A DNA stretch of 64,000 nucleotides from Viola odorata (taxonomy: Eukaryota; Streptophyta; Magnoliopsida; Malpighiales; Violaceae). Positions 1 to 11,443 of this stretch are shown here, piece by piece (the first letter of the stretch is position 1; the number at the start of each line of letters is the position of its first letter). Under the pieces are notes generated by a model. It was not told the origin of the DNA. It saw only the letters and a program-made list of their open reading frames with translations, and ran no database searches. A program made the translations under genes and the position numbers. Location of the stretch: NCBI GenBank assembly GCA_963691705.1, contig OY829542.1:28010579-28074578 (forward strand). Reading direction: 5' to 3'.

Positions 1-492
1 ACCTACGTGCATTCATAAAAATGTACTCTGTTAGTTTCAGCCATGATAGATCACGTAGTAACTAAGTCATGCATGGCCCAATGAAAAAGGTGAGCGTCCG
101 CTCTAGCATCGAGACAAAATGGTAACCCCATCCCTCGAACCCCACGGAAGTAACACGACCCAAATGCTAAGATGTAACGTCACCTTAGAGGGCCAAATTA
201 CATGTTCAAGTATCTTTCAAAACACCTCGCATAACCGGTAACCTTTTTAGGATGTGACTTGGGTGCCTAACACCTTCCCAAGTCCATAATACGACCTCGA
301 ACCATCGTTCTTTGGTTTAGACCATCGTGCCTTAGTTTGTTTATTTTTAAGCCATCGATTAGGTTCCCTAAACCTTCCAAAATTAGGGTAGCGACTTCAT
401 TGGCATAGTGTTAAGACAAGTCCAACGCTTGTCTATCATTATGGCCCGTCCCGATCCTTAAACTCATTTTCAACGAAAAAGGGGGTGCGACA
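1..492 (+). repeat. 3' part of an Ogre-like LTR (LTR-A), cut by the window edge
   Basis: The segment ends in GGGGGTGCGACA at 481-492. Its reverse complement aligns block by block with the sequence starting at 25794, including the blocks around GGTGTTAGGCAC and the GGGCCATGCATGA block. At 25794 the same LTR is followed by a primer-binding site, which fixes the orientation: here the LTR runs on the + strand and ends at 492. No primer site follows, so this is a 3' LTR or solo LTR. It abuts the Tat-L element directly, which suggests it belongs to an element that inserted into Tat-L from the left. Confidence 0.75.
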
Positions 493-974
493 CCCGCCTA
501 TTGGCGTTTTATGAATAAAATAATGCTTTCTACTTTTCTTTTTTTGTCGTTACTTCCGTTAGCCTGCTGGTTCTTGGTGATAGCTAACGCAAGCGGTTGG
601 CCTGTCTGAGGCAATTGCTTCGCGGTTACTCTGACCGGGTCAATACTGTCTCGCCCATTTGGGGAGTCTCGACGAATAACTTCTCTTTTTTCAAATTTCT
701 ATAATGCGCTTCCACGTGGCCAACTTCTTTTACACGCGTCTTCGCCCGATTGGTGACTCAATTAATGCGGTGGCATTTTTATCCTTTAAGAAGGGCCATT
801 CTCCAATTTCTCAAAACTTTTGCCCTCACTTCGAATTTTCCTTTTTGTCTTCCTTCGTCTTCTTCTCCGAATACCTTTTCGGCCGCTCGTCACTGTCCGC
901 CGATTTCTCTGCGATTCTTCTCCTTTAAGGTATCAATTCGTCCCTTCTCAGATTTCCTTTTTTGTTGGTTTGCT
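493..974 (+). other. Upstream region of antisense ORF 1
   Basis: About 480 bases of Tat-L between the LTR-A end and the first antisense ORF. It is pyrimidine-rich near 530-550 and 815-930, as expected for a transcribed leader. No recognisable LTR of Tat-L is found here. A promoter for the antisense ORF may lie in it, but I see no clear TATA box. Confidence 0.4.
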
Positions 975-3071
975 ATGGCTAGGAATAGACCTCGCCAGAT
1001 TATCTCTAGGCCTATGGATCCCGAGGTCGCTCAATCACCGAGTATTTTTACCTGCGATGTGGTTCTGAAAGCCGAATTGGAGGAACATGGTATTACCTTT
1101 CCTCCTGGGCATGAGCCTTCTATTCCCGGAAGTGATATGCGGCTTCATAATCCAGGGTGGGGCCACAGTAGGCTTCTTTATTTTAAAATATTCCTTTATG
1201 GTTTTCGCTTTCCCGTTCATGAGTCGATACTAACTCTACTGCGGGAGTATAGCCTTAATCCTGCCCAGATTACTCCTTCCTCTTGGTGTGCGGTTTATGC
1301 TTTTCTTCGCGCTTGCGAGTTGAAGAACATTTTTACCCCATCTATCAATTTGTTTCGCAAATTCTTTAGCATGATTTGCTACAATTGTTTAATCAAAATT
1401 ACTCCCCGGTGGGATGATGCGCTCGTGCAGTCGTTTTGGCAACGTTTTCACGGCTTCAAGAAGGGTGTAGCTGATTGGAAGAGCAGCTTCTTTGTTCTGG
1501 AGCTACCGTCACGTTTGTGGCGTATCAATTTCAATCAGGAACTGATAGGTCCCGTTTGGACAAATCCCGCGATTTTGTCCAGAACTGAGTTGGACCAGGC
1601 TAACGCTTTGTTAGACGAGAATACCCACTACCGCATTCGTGCCTTTGCTCTGTTCAAGCCTTTGGAAGAGTGCGTTATGGGTGAGCTTATTTCTTTCCAT
1701 ATTTTCTTTACTTTGGTCCTCGCATGCTTTGTTTGCTATAAGAAGCTAACGGTTGATTCCCAGGTGACACTGGTACTCCTCTGAACGTAATACCGCTTCA
1801 AACTTTACCGGCCTCGCCTTCGGCTGAGGGCTCAAGTCGGGGTGGCGTTCCTCCTTCGAGGAAGAGAACTAAAACGGTTGCCCGGGGAGGGCGAAGGCCC
1901 GTTAGCTCTGTGCGAACTTCTCGTTTTGTGGAAAATTGGCTACCGGAGCGTCGCACGGGGACGGACTCCAGGCCTGTCGCAACGACGGTAATTACTAGCG
2001 ATGATGAGGATGCAGATGCCAAGTCAGACCTTTGCCACGCTTCTTCCCTTGCTGCTTCCCAGCGTCGGAAAAAACTTCGAGTGGCCACTAGTGGACAAGC
2101 TACCGGGACATCTCCTGTGGATGTGGCAACTGTTTCTACGCCTGCTGTTTTGTCTGAGGCGGGCGCCTCTCAGCAACGGGAGCCGCTGAGGCGTTGGAAA
2201 AAACTTGTTCTTCTGAGGGGAGGGCCTACCGATGGAATGTCCTCCTCCCATATCTGACGCTCCCGATTCTCCGATTGCTCATTGTATTCCTGACGTAGTG
2301 GTCACACCTCCTGTGGTGGATTCGACTGCTGAGCTACCGCCTAAGGTTACTCCGCAGCTGTTTTTTACTCCTTTCAAGAGTACTTTTTCTCAGGGCTCTC
2401 CTCCACCTCCCTCGATCAATCTTGCCTGTGGCGGTCCTGACGGGGTCCCGGCCTATCGTATGAATCTTGCAGGGTTCTGCTTTGATGCCCTTCGCGCTGT
2501 CGGGGTTCCCCAACCTTTTTCTCGAGATGAGTTTACTGCACCCTTGATAGGGGAGATGCTGAGTTCTAAAAAGGAGAAAGAGGAATTTCTTCAACTCCCT
2601 CCCTCGGCACGCTTTCGCCATGTTCTGAATGATTCTCTGGACTTCTTCCGCCATCTGAATTATCAATTCGAAATTCACAATCGCGAGTCCCGTAATTTTT
2701 CCAGCGCATTGTGTGTTGCAAGGGTGCAGCTAGAGAAGGCGGTGGAGCACTCTAGGTTGCTGACGCATCTTTGTGAATCGTCCCAAACGGAATTGGACAG
2801 AGAAAAATCTATCGGGAGAGCCAAGATAGAAGTTCTGGAGGCAGAATTGGACAGAGAAAAATCTATCGGGAAAGCCAAGATAGAAGTTCTGGAGGCGGAA
2901 TTGGCGCTAGAAAGGAAGAAGAATCTCTTTCTCCGCGAAGAGGTACTTGCTCGAGATGAGGGGTCTGCTAGGGCGTCATTAAAGGAAGAGTTATGGAGGA
3001 AGAGGGTTCTGGAGGCCTTCATTTCTGGATTTGCGTCCCGTTTCAAAGGTAACCCTTCGGATCCGGCCTAG
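975..3071 (+). pseudogene. Tat antisense ORF 1 (putative gypsy-type transposon protein)
   Basis: This ORF lies antisense to gag-pol in the 3' region of Tat-L. The first exon (975-1680, start ATGGCTAGG) encodes about 235 residues with the pattern of the plant family called putative gypsy type transposon (Transposase_28): a GFRFPVHE segment, then NPAQITPSSW, then a conserved Phe/Cys-rich stretch. A GT-AG intron fits at 1681-1763 and joins in frame. The second exon encodes a basic, Ser/Pro-rich linker (RKRTK, then an Asp/Glu patch). The frame shifts near 2232-2257 and then runs to a stop at 3071 through a C-terminal coiled coil with a 19-residue duplicated segment (ELDREKSIG twice). The function of these antisense proteins is not known. 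The frameshift makes this copy a probable pseudogene. Confidence 0.7.
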
Positions 3072-3767
3072 GTAGCTGATTACATATCTATCGTGATGGG
3101 TGAGATTAGCAAAGGTGACAACGGTTCTTCTGGCCCTTCGGGGGAGAAAGTCTAACGCTAGCGATGGTGCCTGGGCCTTTCCTTGTTTTTCTTGTTGTTG
3201 TCTCTTCTTTATTTCTTGAAAACCATTCGAACATTGTTTCTCTTGTAATAATGCTGACGCTTTGTATCCTTGGTCGCACTGTATGATATTACCGTTTATT
3301 CCTTCTTTATCTTCTTTGTACCATCGCGCCGTTTGGCAAGGCCAGCGCTGCTTTTTATGTTTTTTAATCAATCCCTCTGTTCCTCATTTAATGCGACTTG
3401 AAGGGTAATGATGAAAGAAGACACGTGTCCTTCCACAGAGAGGCGTTTGGAGCAGGCGTCTCCTAGGGAGTTGCGAATGCAGAGGCGTTTCGTCCTTATT
3501 TCAAATTTGCACCTTCTGGCGCGTGCCTTACTTTATGACGCGCGGCTTCGCCACGTGTCTGCTGCTGACTGGTCGCCCTTTCAGGGTTATATCTATTGTT
3601 TCTTCTACCCCTTTTTCTTTTTCCATCTTTCCCTTATATGCTATTGCGTCTTTGGATAAATACTTTGCGCCGCTCTCTCTTTCTGGTTCAAGACTCCTCG
3701 CATTCTCTTTCACGAAGGTACAAGGTACACGTCTTTTTCTTTTCTCTTTGTTTCTTCCTTGTTGGCC
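3072..3767 (+). other. Region between the two antisense ORFs
   Basis: About 700 bases with no supported gene. T-rich stretches at 3174-3215 and 3590-3640 look like 3' UTR followed by a new leader for antisense ORF 2. ATAAATAC at 3655-3662 is a weak TATA-like sequence about 105 bases before the next ATG. It may be the promoter of antisense ORF 2. Confidence 0.35.
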
Positions 3768-5645
3768 ATGGCTAGAACTAAGAAATCCTCTGAAGAAAGA
3801 GATCCTCAAAGGTCCTCCGGGGAAGAAGTAATTGATACCACTCCCACTTCTTTGTACACGCTGCCCTTAATTAACCGTAGACTTGCTGGGTTTTCTGCAC
3901 GATTTCCCAAGGAATATCCCGTACATTTTCAACGAAACAATTAAAGATGGGGCTTGGGGTCATCGGAATCCCCTTTCCGACCCGGAGGATGGCTGGTTGA
4001 AGACGCTGCTTCAATTTGATTTTAGCGTTGATGCCCGAAAAGTGGCCAACGGGTTGCCCGTGGAACAGTGCAAGAAGGGTGAGCGTTTGACCTTTTTTCT
4101 TTTGCGTTGTCAAGAAGTACTAACGCTAACGTTTTGTGATTGTGCAGTGCCTCCGCCTGGTTGGGAGCCCGAGTATTTCCGAAGGAGGAGGAAACAGGAG
4201 GCGAAAAAGAAAGCTGCCGCTGAAGCTAGAGCTGCTGCTGCTGCTGCTAACGCCGAGGAAGGGGAGGCCACTGCTACCGCTAACGTTACGGGCCCTCGGG
4301 TTGTAAGACAGAAAAGGCCTAGGAAAGCACGTGCTGCCCCATCCATTTCGTCCCAGACTGTTGTCTCTTCAGAGGCTACGGTTGATCCGATTCCTGTTGG
4401 GATTCCTCTTGTGTCCTCCACCACTCAGGTGAGCATTTTTAAAACTTTTGTCTTTCTTTTTTGCACGGTTTCCTTATCACGTTCTGCGTTATTTAGGAAG
4501 TCGTTGCTGCTTCTGTCCCCTCTACCTCCCAGGGAGATATGGGTATCGCTGATGTCCTTCGCGAGCGTCAGAAGAAGTCTCGCTATGATCTCCCGAATAG
4601 CCCTTCTTCCTTGGCCGCCAATCGTAGTTCGAGTGCCCTTGGGGGCGAGGGTGCATCTGCTGATCAATCGGAACCTGTTGATTTTGGCGGTCAACCCCAT
4701 GTGCCTCCTGGTTCTCCGATCCATTCTGCGTATACCCCAACGGGCTATGATTCTGATGCCCTTAATCCTGAGGTGCCCGGAGGTAATGAGGTCTCAATGC
4801 CTAACGTGGAGGGCTCCACTAGCCGGCCAGCTTCTCCTGGTGCATTGTTCTTTGTTCCGATGCCCCATCCAACTATTGCGAGGGGTGGCCCCGCCCCTGC
4901 CTTAATGGCTGGTATCTCTCCCTACGAGCCTCCTCTCCTACCGACTCATCACGTTAGCTTACGCTCCTTTAGGGACAGTATTCTGCAGTTTCCTGCCGAT
5001 GCTGATCATGAGACCGTGATTTCCTCTACCGCTTATCTGGTGGCAGAGATTCTGTCTCTTCCAAGAGAGAGGGATGCCTTTGTGGCTCGGGGCGAGCAGG
5101 GGCGCATCAATTTCCTTCGCTCTCAGGCGTTTTCTATGCTTTGCCATCTTCACTATATGGATGAGGAGAATGCCAGAGCTGCAGCTAACGGGCAAGGAGA
5201 GGTAAACAGGCTGCTGGAAGAGCGACAGCGTCTTGAAAATGCCCTTGCTGCTACCAACGAAAGTATGGAGACTGCTCGGGGAGAGGCTATCGCGGTTAAA
5301 CAAGAGTTGGAGGCCGCTAAGTTAGCTTTGGAGGAGGAGAAGCGACAACGCGCTGATCTGGCCATACGCCTCTCTCATGAGGAGAATAGCCTGCGTCTAG
5401 AGAGACAGAGGAACGCTGAGCTTTCTGCCTATTCCTCCCTTAACACTGAGAAGAACCGTTGGTACTTAGAGCAGGGTGGGGGAATCATGTCAGAAGCCGT
5501 GATGCATCATTATGGAGTTGAGGAGCTCCGTATTGAAGATCTCTCTGCGTATTTTGACAAGAGAGCCTCATCCATTACTGATAGCAGTTTCTATCAGTGG
5601 AAGGCTGCTCAGCAAGGAGGGGTCAACGCGCCGCCCAATCTTTAG
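3768..5645 (+). pseudogene. Tat antisense ORF 2, three exons
   Basis: Exons 3768-4078, 4148-4428 and 4497-5645 join in frame through two GT-AG introns (4079-4147 and 4429-4496). The first intron has a CTAAC branch-point-like motif ahead of TGTGCAG. The start is ATGGCTAGA after GTTGGCC. Exon 2 encodes a basic Lys/Arg-rich and Ala-rich tract; exon 3 encodes a Ser/Pro-rich linker and then a long Glu/Arg/Leu coiled coil (about 5160-5420) ending in APPNL and a stop. The only visible defect is a one-base frame change in exon 1 near 3880-3890. A homologous ORF with the same first-intron acceptor lies antisense in Tat-R at 21710-23408, so the gene and its intron predate the split of the two elements. 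The biochemical role is unknown. Confidence 0.7.
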
Positions 5646-6040
5646 ACTTTTTGTTGTTTAGATGTTTTACATTTTTGTGGCTGACGGGCCCGTCCATATT
5701 TTGTACTTTAAACAATGTCGGCCTTGACTTGGCTAATCCACTCTTTTTGGATAGAAGTTCTTTATCTGCTTTTCTTCATAATGCCGTTTGATCACTTGTC
5801 CACATGGGACGTTTGGCGTTAGGTTTCCCTAGACGCATAGTTTCGCGTTGTATCCCGTTAGCTTTTCATCAGCTGCATTCAAGTAGCATGTCCATTATAT
5901 CCTCCGATAGCCTTTCTGAGTGTAAATTAGCGTTGCTTCCGCATCTGCTGCACTCATATTCCTGCCGTCCCTCGTTGTCAGAGGGGGCTTTACGTCTGTT
6001 TCAACGTTGTTGTTGCAGTATGGTCACCTCTCCGTCATCG
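5646..6040. other. 3' flank of antisense ORF 2
   Basis: About 400 bases between the stop of antisense ORF 2 and the first tandem array. Short ORFs here match nothing I recognise and I treat them as chance. This is probably the 3' UTR of the antisense transcript. Confidence 0.4.
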
Positions 6041-6417
6041 TTTCACCGGGTATCAACCGCGCGGCTACTAGTTAGGATTTCTTTTGTTTCTTTTCGCCAC
6101 AGATAGGCTCCAACATCGCTTCACCGGGTATCAACCGCGCGGCTATTAGTTAGGATTTCTTTGTTTCCTTTCCGCCCCAGATAGGCTCTAACATCGCTTC
6201 ACCGGGTATCGACCGCGCGGCTACTAGTTAGGATGTCTTTGTTTCCTTTCGCCACAGATAGGCTCCAACATCGCTTCACCGGGTATCGACCGCGCGGCTA
6301 CTAGTTGGGATGTCTTTGTTCCTTTCGCCACAGATAGGCTCCAACATCGCTTCACCGGGTATCGACCGCGCGGCTACTAGTTGGGATGTCTTTGTTCCTT
6401 TCGCCACAGATAGGCTT
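6041..6417. repeat. Tandem array, five copies of an about 77-bp unit
   Basis: The unit begins TTCACCGGGTATC and contains CGCGCGGCTACTAG and CGCCACAGATAGGCT. Copies begin near 6042, 6120, 6198, 6275 and 6351. The last two copies are nearly identical, which suggests recent expansion. The array lies between the integrase end and the antisense ORFs, the region of Tat elements known to generate satellite-like arrays. Confidence 0.9.
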
Positions 6418-6770
6418 TGGGGAGTGCCTCGTCTTAGTGAGCTGTCTGATCAGGACCAGCCATCACAAGGATAGGACTTTTCACCCCCAAGCGTTGTACC
6501 TCTCGTCCGTGGAATCGTGCCTCGTCTCAATGGGTCGTCTATGTGAGCACGGTTACCACAAGGATAGGATTTTCACTTCCAGGACGGAGTTAGTCTCTCC
6601 TTGGGGCGTGCCTCTCCTTAATGGGCCGTCTATGTGAGCACGGTTACCACAAGGATAGGATTTTCACTCCCAAACGCCTTGTTATGCCAGGGCGTGCCTC
6701 GTCTTAGTGAGTTGTCTGATCAGGACCAGCCATCACAAGGATAGGATTTTCACTCCTGGCATTCTTCGCT
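6418..6770. repeat. Tandem array, four copies of an about 90-bp unit
   Basis: Each copy carries CACAAGGATAGGA followed by TTTCAC; these fall near 6464, 6557, 6648 and 6734. The first and last copies share GTCTGATCAGGACCAGCC, while the two middle copies share GTCTATGTGAGCACGG. So the array has two unit types in the order A-B-B-A. The same family, in the same orientation relative to gag-pol, occurs after the integrase of Tat-R (20588-21125). Confidence 0.85.
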
Positions 6771-6847
6771 ACCTGCATATTACCAGTAGCAAACGCACGG
6801 TGAATATCTCAATATTCATTTATTAGAATAACTTTGATGTTACCCGA

Positions 6848-8242
6848 TTAGCTCCTGGCGTGGTATAGCCTCAGCCGAGCGATGTTCCAAGAGTTCTGTA
6901 GGGGCGTTCCCTCGAGCGTTTCCAGATGGTATGCTCCTTTTCCCACAATGCGGGTGACACGATACGGTCCATCCTAGTTTGGACTGAGTTTTCCCATACG
7001 CTGTCCTGATGCCCGTCTGTCTCTGAGCACTAAATCTCCGGTTTTGAGCAATCGCTCCCTCACTTGCCGGTTGTGATATTGTGCCATTTTCCTTTTGTAG
7101 TGCAGGGTTTTCAGGAGGGTTTCCTCGTGTGTTTCTGGTAGAGTATCGAGGTTAGCTCGTAACCTTTCTTCATTGTTTTCTTCTTTGAAGTGAGCCACTC
7201 GGAGGCTCATCATGCCAATCTCGACTGGTGTGACAGCTTCGGTTCCGAATGCTAACGCGAACGGGGTCTCTCCCGTGCTGGCCTTGACAGTCATGCGGTA
7301 GGCCCATAGTACATATGGCAATTCGTCTGGCCATTTCTTCTTGGACCCTTCCAAGTTTCTTTTGATGCCACTAAGGATGCTGCGGTTAGTTACTTCCACA
7401 GAGGAGAATCTTTGCTTTATCTGGAACTCTGCACATTGATCCCTGAAGAACTGGCTTGTAAATTGTGTCCCGTTGTCGCTAACTAGCACGCGTGGTACTC
7501 CAAATCGCATGATGACTTGGTGTTTGAAGAAACGCCAAATTTTTTCGGTGGTGATGGTAGCTAACGCCTCAGCTTCGGCCCACTTTGTGAAGTAGTCTAC
7601 CGCTACGACCACAAATTTTAATTGAGATCTGGCCTTTGGAAACGGGCCCAGGATGTCAATCCCCCATTTTGCAAATGGGCACGGTGCGACTATTTCTGAA
7701 ATTGGTACAGCAGGTTTTCGAGGAATCTTAGCATATTCCTGGCATTTCTGACAGGTTCTCATGAAGTTATGACAATCTCGTCGAATGGTGGGCCAGTAAA
7801 ATCCTGACCGAAAGACTTGGGCTGCTAGAGTGCCGCTAGCAATGTGTATGCCGCATATCCCTTCGTGAATTTCACGTAACACATGTAAGCCTTCTTGCTC
7901 CGTTATGCATTTAGCGGCCGGATGGGAGAAACATCTTCGTATTAACTCTCCGTTATAATATGTGCATCGTGCTGCCCGTTTTAGGACTTTCTTCTTCTCT
8001 GTATGGTCTCCCGGTAGTTTATCATGTTTTAGATATTCTATCACTGGGATCCTCCAATCATTTTCCATTTCTTCCACACAGAGCGATGCCTGCTCTTCCA
8101 TGAAAGAAGGTGTAGGCAGTTCTCCATAGCGCACGTCACTGGGTATTGAGGCTTCCGGATTGGCTGCCATCTTGGCGAGGCTATCGGCCTCTTCATTGTT
8201 TTCTCTAGGAATGTGCTCAAAGGTGACCAGGGTGCCTTTTTC
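6848..8242 (-). pseudogene. pol: Tat-L integrase, with the end of the second RNase H
   Basis: After an in-frame stop at about 8243 the polyprotein continues with the tail of the second RNase H and then integrase. Visible parts are an HHCC zinc finger (IHEGICGIH, then CQKC), the catalytic core with GIDILGPF and VSDNGTQF, and a C-terminal segment that reads through a TAG at 6974 (TGG in the expected frame) to a TAA at 6848. Compared with Tat-R, nine residues are missing just before the catalytic Glu, shortening the usual 35-residue spacing to 26. The enzyme would be inactive. Integrase normally inserts the element cDNA into the nuclear genome. Confidence 0.9.
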
Positions 8243-10114
8243 CTATATCTTTGACAGCTCATGCTTCACTTTGGCTAAGTATTGGGCCATGATGGGTTCT
8301 CTGGCTTGGGAGTTCCCCAGAACCTGATCCATTATTAGCTTGGAATCTCCTTGGATCTTTAAACGTGTTCTGTCTTCCTTCTCCCCACCGGGAGTGGCTC
8401 CGATAGAGAAACTGTTTCCAATTCTGAGTCCTGCCAGCAGCGCTTCGTATTCAGCCGCATTGTTGGACAATGGCTGCAGGATTCTGATGGCGTATCGCAT
8501 CTCCAGGCCGTTTGGTCCAACTAAGAAAACTCCTGCGCCAGCTAATTCTTGATTTTTTGCTCCATCTACGTGGATGACCCACGTATCTGTATATGTCTCC
8601 GGAGACGGTAGGCATGGACTTTTTGCTTCTTCCTCCAACAGATCTGTCTTTGTGTCCTTTGTGAATGTGCACTCAGCTATAAAGTCAGCTAACGCTTGGG
8701 CCTTAACGGCTGGTCTAGCTTTGTATTGCAGCCCGTATTGTTCGAGCTCGATAGCCCAAATTAGCATTCTTCCTGAAGATTCAGGTTTTCTGAAGATTCT
8801 TCTCAACGGCTGATCCGTGAGTACAGTGACGGGATGGGCTTGGAAGTATCGATCCATCTTTCTCGTGGCTTGCACTAGAGCGAGTGCTATCTTCTCGATA
8901 GGAGCGTATCGCAGTTCGGCATCTTTCAATATGTGACTCACGAAGAATACAGGACGATGCACGTGCCCTTCACTTCGCACAAGGACGGCGCTGACTACCT
9001 CGTCAGCTATTCCCAAATATAGATATAGTTCGTCGCCGGGCTCAGGCCTCGTCAGCACTAAATCTGATGATAGGTAAGCTTTTAGTCCTGCAAACACTTT
9101 CTCACATTCCTCTGTCCATCCGAAAGGAGCCTTGTTACGGATGACTTTGAAGAAAGGCAAACATCTCTCGCCTTGCTTAGATATGAATCGTCCCAACGCA
9201 ATGATGCGCCCGGTTAACTTCTGTATCTCTTTGACAGTTCGCGGGGATATCATATCCTGGATGGTTTTTATCTTTGACGGGTTGGGTTGGATGCCCTTCT
9301 GGCTGACCACATAGCCCAGGAATTTTCCCGTTTGGAATGCGAACATGCACTTCCGCGGGTTTAACTTCATCTTGTGCTTTCTCATCACATTGAAAACTTC
9401 TTGCAAGTCAGCGAGGTGCTCTCTGAAACTCCGACTTTTGATCAGGATGTCGTCTACGTAGGCCTCTACATTTCTCCCGATTTGATTTTCAAAAACTTTG
9501 TTTGCCATACGCTGAAATGTTGCATCAGCATTCTTTAGCCCAAACGGCATTGCAGTATAGCAGTATGTAGCTCTAGGAGTGATGAAGGCAGTTTTTTCTT
9601 CGTCCTCTACGGCCATAGGGATTTGGTGATATCTGGAATTCGCATCTAGGGAGCTTAGATAAGCATACCCAGCGGTTTGATCGACTAACTGATCTATTCG
9701 CGGAAGGGGATAGCAGTCCTTGGGACAGGCATTATTTAGGTCAGTAAAGTCGATGCACATGCGCCAGTCCCCGTTAGGCTTTGGGACTAACACAGGATTA
9801 GCTAGCCAGGTCGGGTACTGGACTTCTCGAATGAACCCCGCCTCTGTGAGCTTTAGCAACTCCTTTTCGATGGCTGCTATCTTTTCTGATGAAAAAGCAC
9901 GTCGCCTTTGTTGAACAGGCTTGGCGTCAGGACTAACGTTCAGCCGGTGTTCTGCGACTTCCCGAGAGATTCCGGGCATGTCTGCTGGTTTCCACGCAAA
10001 CTCTCCCTTGCATTTCCTCAACAGCCGGATTAATTGCGCGTTCTCTTCAAGGCTTAGTTTCTCACTGGCTAAGAGATTCGTTTCACTATCCTTACCGATA
10101 GGGATTGATACCAT
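8243..10114 (-). pseudogene. pol: Tat-L reverse transcriptase, RNase H and second RNase H
   Basis: One open stretch of 623 codons. The reverse transcriptase shows EAGFIREVQYPTWLAN, the MCIDFTDLN block and the catalytic YVDD box, which copies element RNA into cDNA. It is followed by the Gypsy RNase H (TVLTDQPLRRIF) and then by a second RNase H with HVDGAKNQ, NNAAEYEAL and GDSKLIMDQ, as is typical of Tat elements. The open frame is part of a longer polyprotein: it is cut from the protease by a stop near 10139 and from integrase by a TAG at about 8243. DNA level similarity to Tat-R is clear but the two are well diverged. Confidence 0.92.
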
Positions 10115-10138
10115 CTGATCTAGCGGCTGAGTGCGCTT

Positions 10139-11443
10139 TTATTCTTTACCATCGAAAGGGTCGTCTGCCACGCAAACGTAGCGGTCACAACTCCTTTGAG
10201 TCATAAGTAAGTAGCATTCGGCTGCCAACTTTTGGTCCCCTTTGATTGAGACCACGCCGTCCCATGAGGGATATTTCATCCGCAAGTGTTTTTGAGATAT
10301 GGTCACTCCAAAACAATTAAGGAATGGTCGCCCCAAAATGGCGTTATACGGTAACGTTAGGTCTACGACTAGAAATAGTAGCTCTTCGGAGCGTTTGGAT
10401 GTGTCTTCTCGGAAGTACACCGGCAGGGATGTTATTCCGGCTACCGGAATCGGTACTCCATCAATCCCAATAATTGGCCTCGTGCAAGACGATAGCTCAC
10501 CGTCAGGTCATTTCATCAAGTTGTACGCTTCCAATGAAAATAGATTCACTGCACTCCCGTTATCGACAAGGGTCCTTCTTACCCCATGACTTCCAATGAC
10601 GGGCGTTACAACCATCGCATCATTATGCGGGAAGACGATGCCTTTTTCGTCCTCCTCTGAGAAAAACAATATCATTCTGTCTAAGGCGCTTATCGCCTCG
10701 ATTTTCGTTTGCGCGCTCTCCCATTTGCGCTTTTCTCCGGGGTTGGGCGTTTGCGGCATAATTTCCTCGCAATAGGGTGCTCCCCCTGCAATGATATTTA
10801 TCATGGGCATTTGGTCGCTATCGATAGCGAGCGCTTCTCTATTTGGCCCGAGGGGAACTGCGTTAGCCCCTGTAGCGTGCGAGGGCGCTTGCCTCTGCTC
10901 AGTTGTGTTTCCAGTTGGGTTGTTTCTGGCTTCCTCCCTGGCCTTTGTGGCAAATTCCCCAAGGTAGCCCTCTTCGACCAATCGCTCTATAGCCGATTTT
11001 AACTCTCTGCATACATCTGTTGAGTGTCCCTTGACCTTATGGAATTTGCAGTATGCATTTTCTCTTCCTCCCATGATTACTCCTGGTTTCACTGGAGCCG
11101 GGTAACGGATAGGTAAATTTCTCTGTTGGACTATTGCTAAGATCTCCGCCCTTAGGAGTATGAGAGATGGGAGGTCAGGATCGTATATCCGGCCCTTTGG
11201 TGGGTCCGTTTGCTTCCGAGTGGGGGATCCTCCAGGTCTTCCTTTTGAGAAATTGCCTCTCTGCCGGTTAGAGGTCTTGGTGTTATGTTCTTTCCGCTGC
11301 CCGGGATCCTCGGTGGGTTTAGCGTCAGGGGCATTGCTGTTCAAGACGTTAGGGGCCACATATGGGTCCGCCGGCATGCCTCGGATCCATTCTCTATTTT
11401 CTTCCTCTTCCATTCTCGCATAGTTATGCGCTTTCAACCTCAA
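10139..11443 (-). pseudogene. gag: Tat-L gag C-terminus and aspartic protease
   Basis: The frame opens with MRLKAHNYARMEEEEN, the tail of the gag core. A CCHC-like knuckle follows (CKFHKVKGHSTDVC), then the protease with VDNGSAVNLFSLEAYNLM, a DNG version of the usual catalytic D-S/T-G triad. A TGA stop at 10508 replaces an Arg codon of Tat-R (CGA to TGA). The same frame goes on through the GRPF and MKYPSW segments to a second stop at 10139. Protease would cut the polyprotein into gag and pol products. Confidence 0.85.

Noticed and set aside
6041..6417. CRISPR array
   Set aside because: Units are contiguous near-identical tandem copies without unique spacers, inside a plant retrotransposon.
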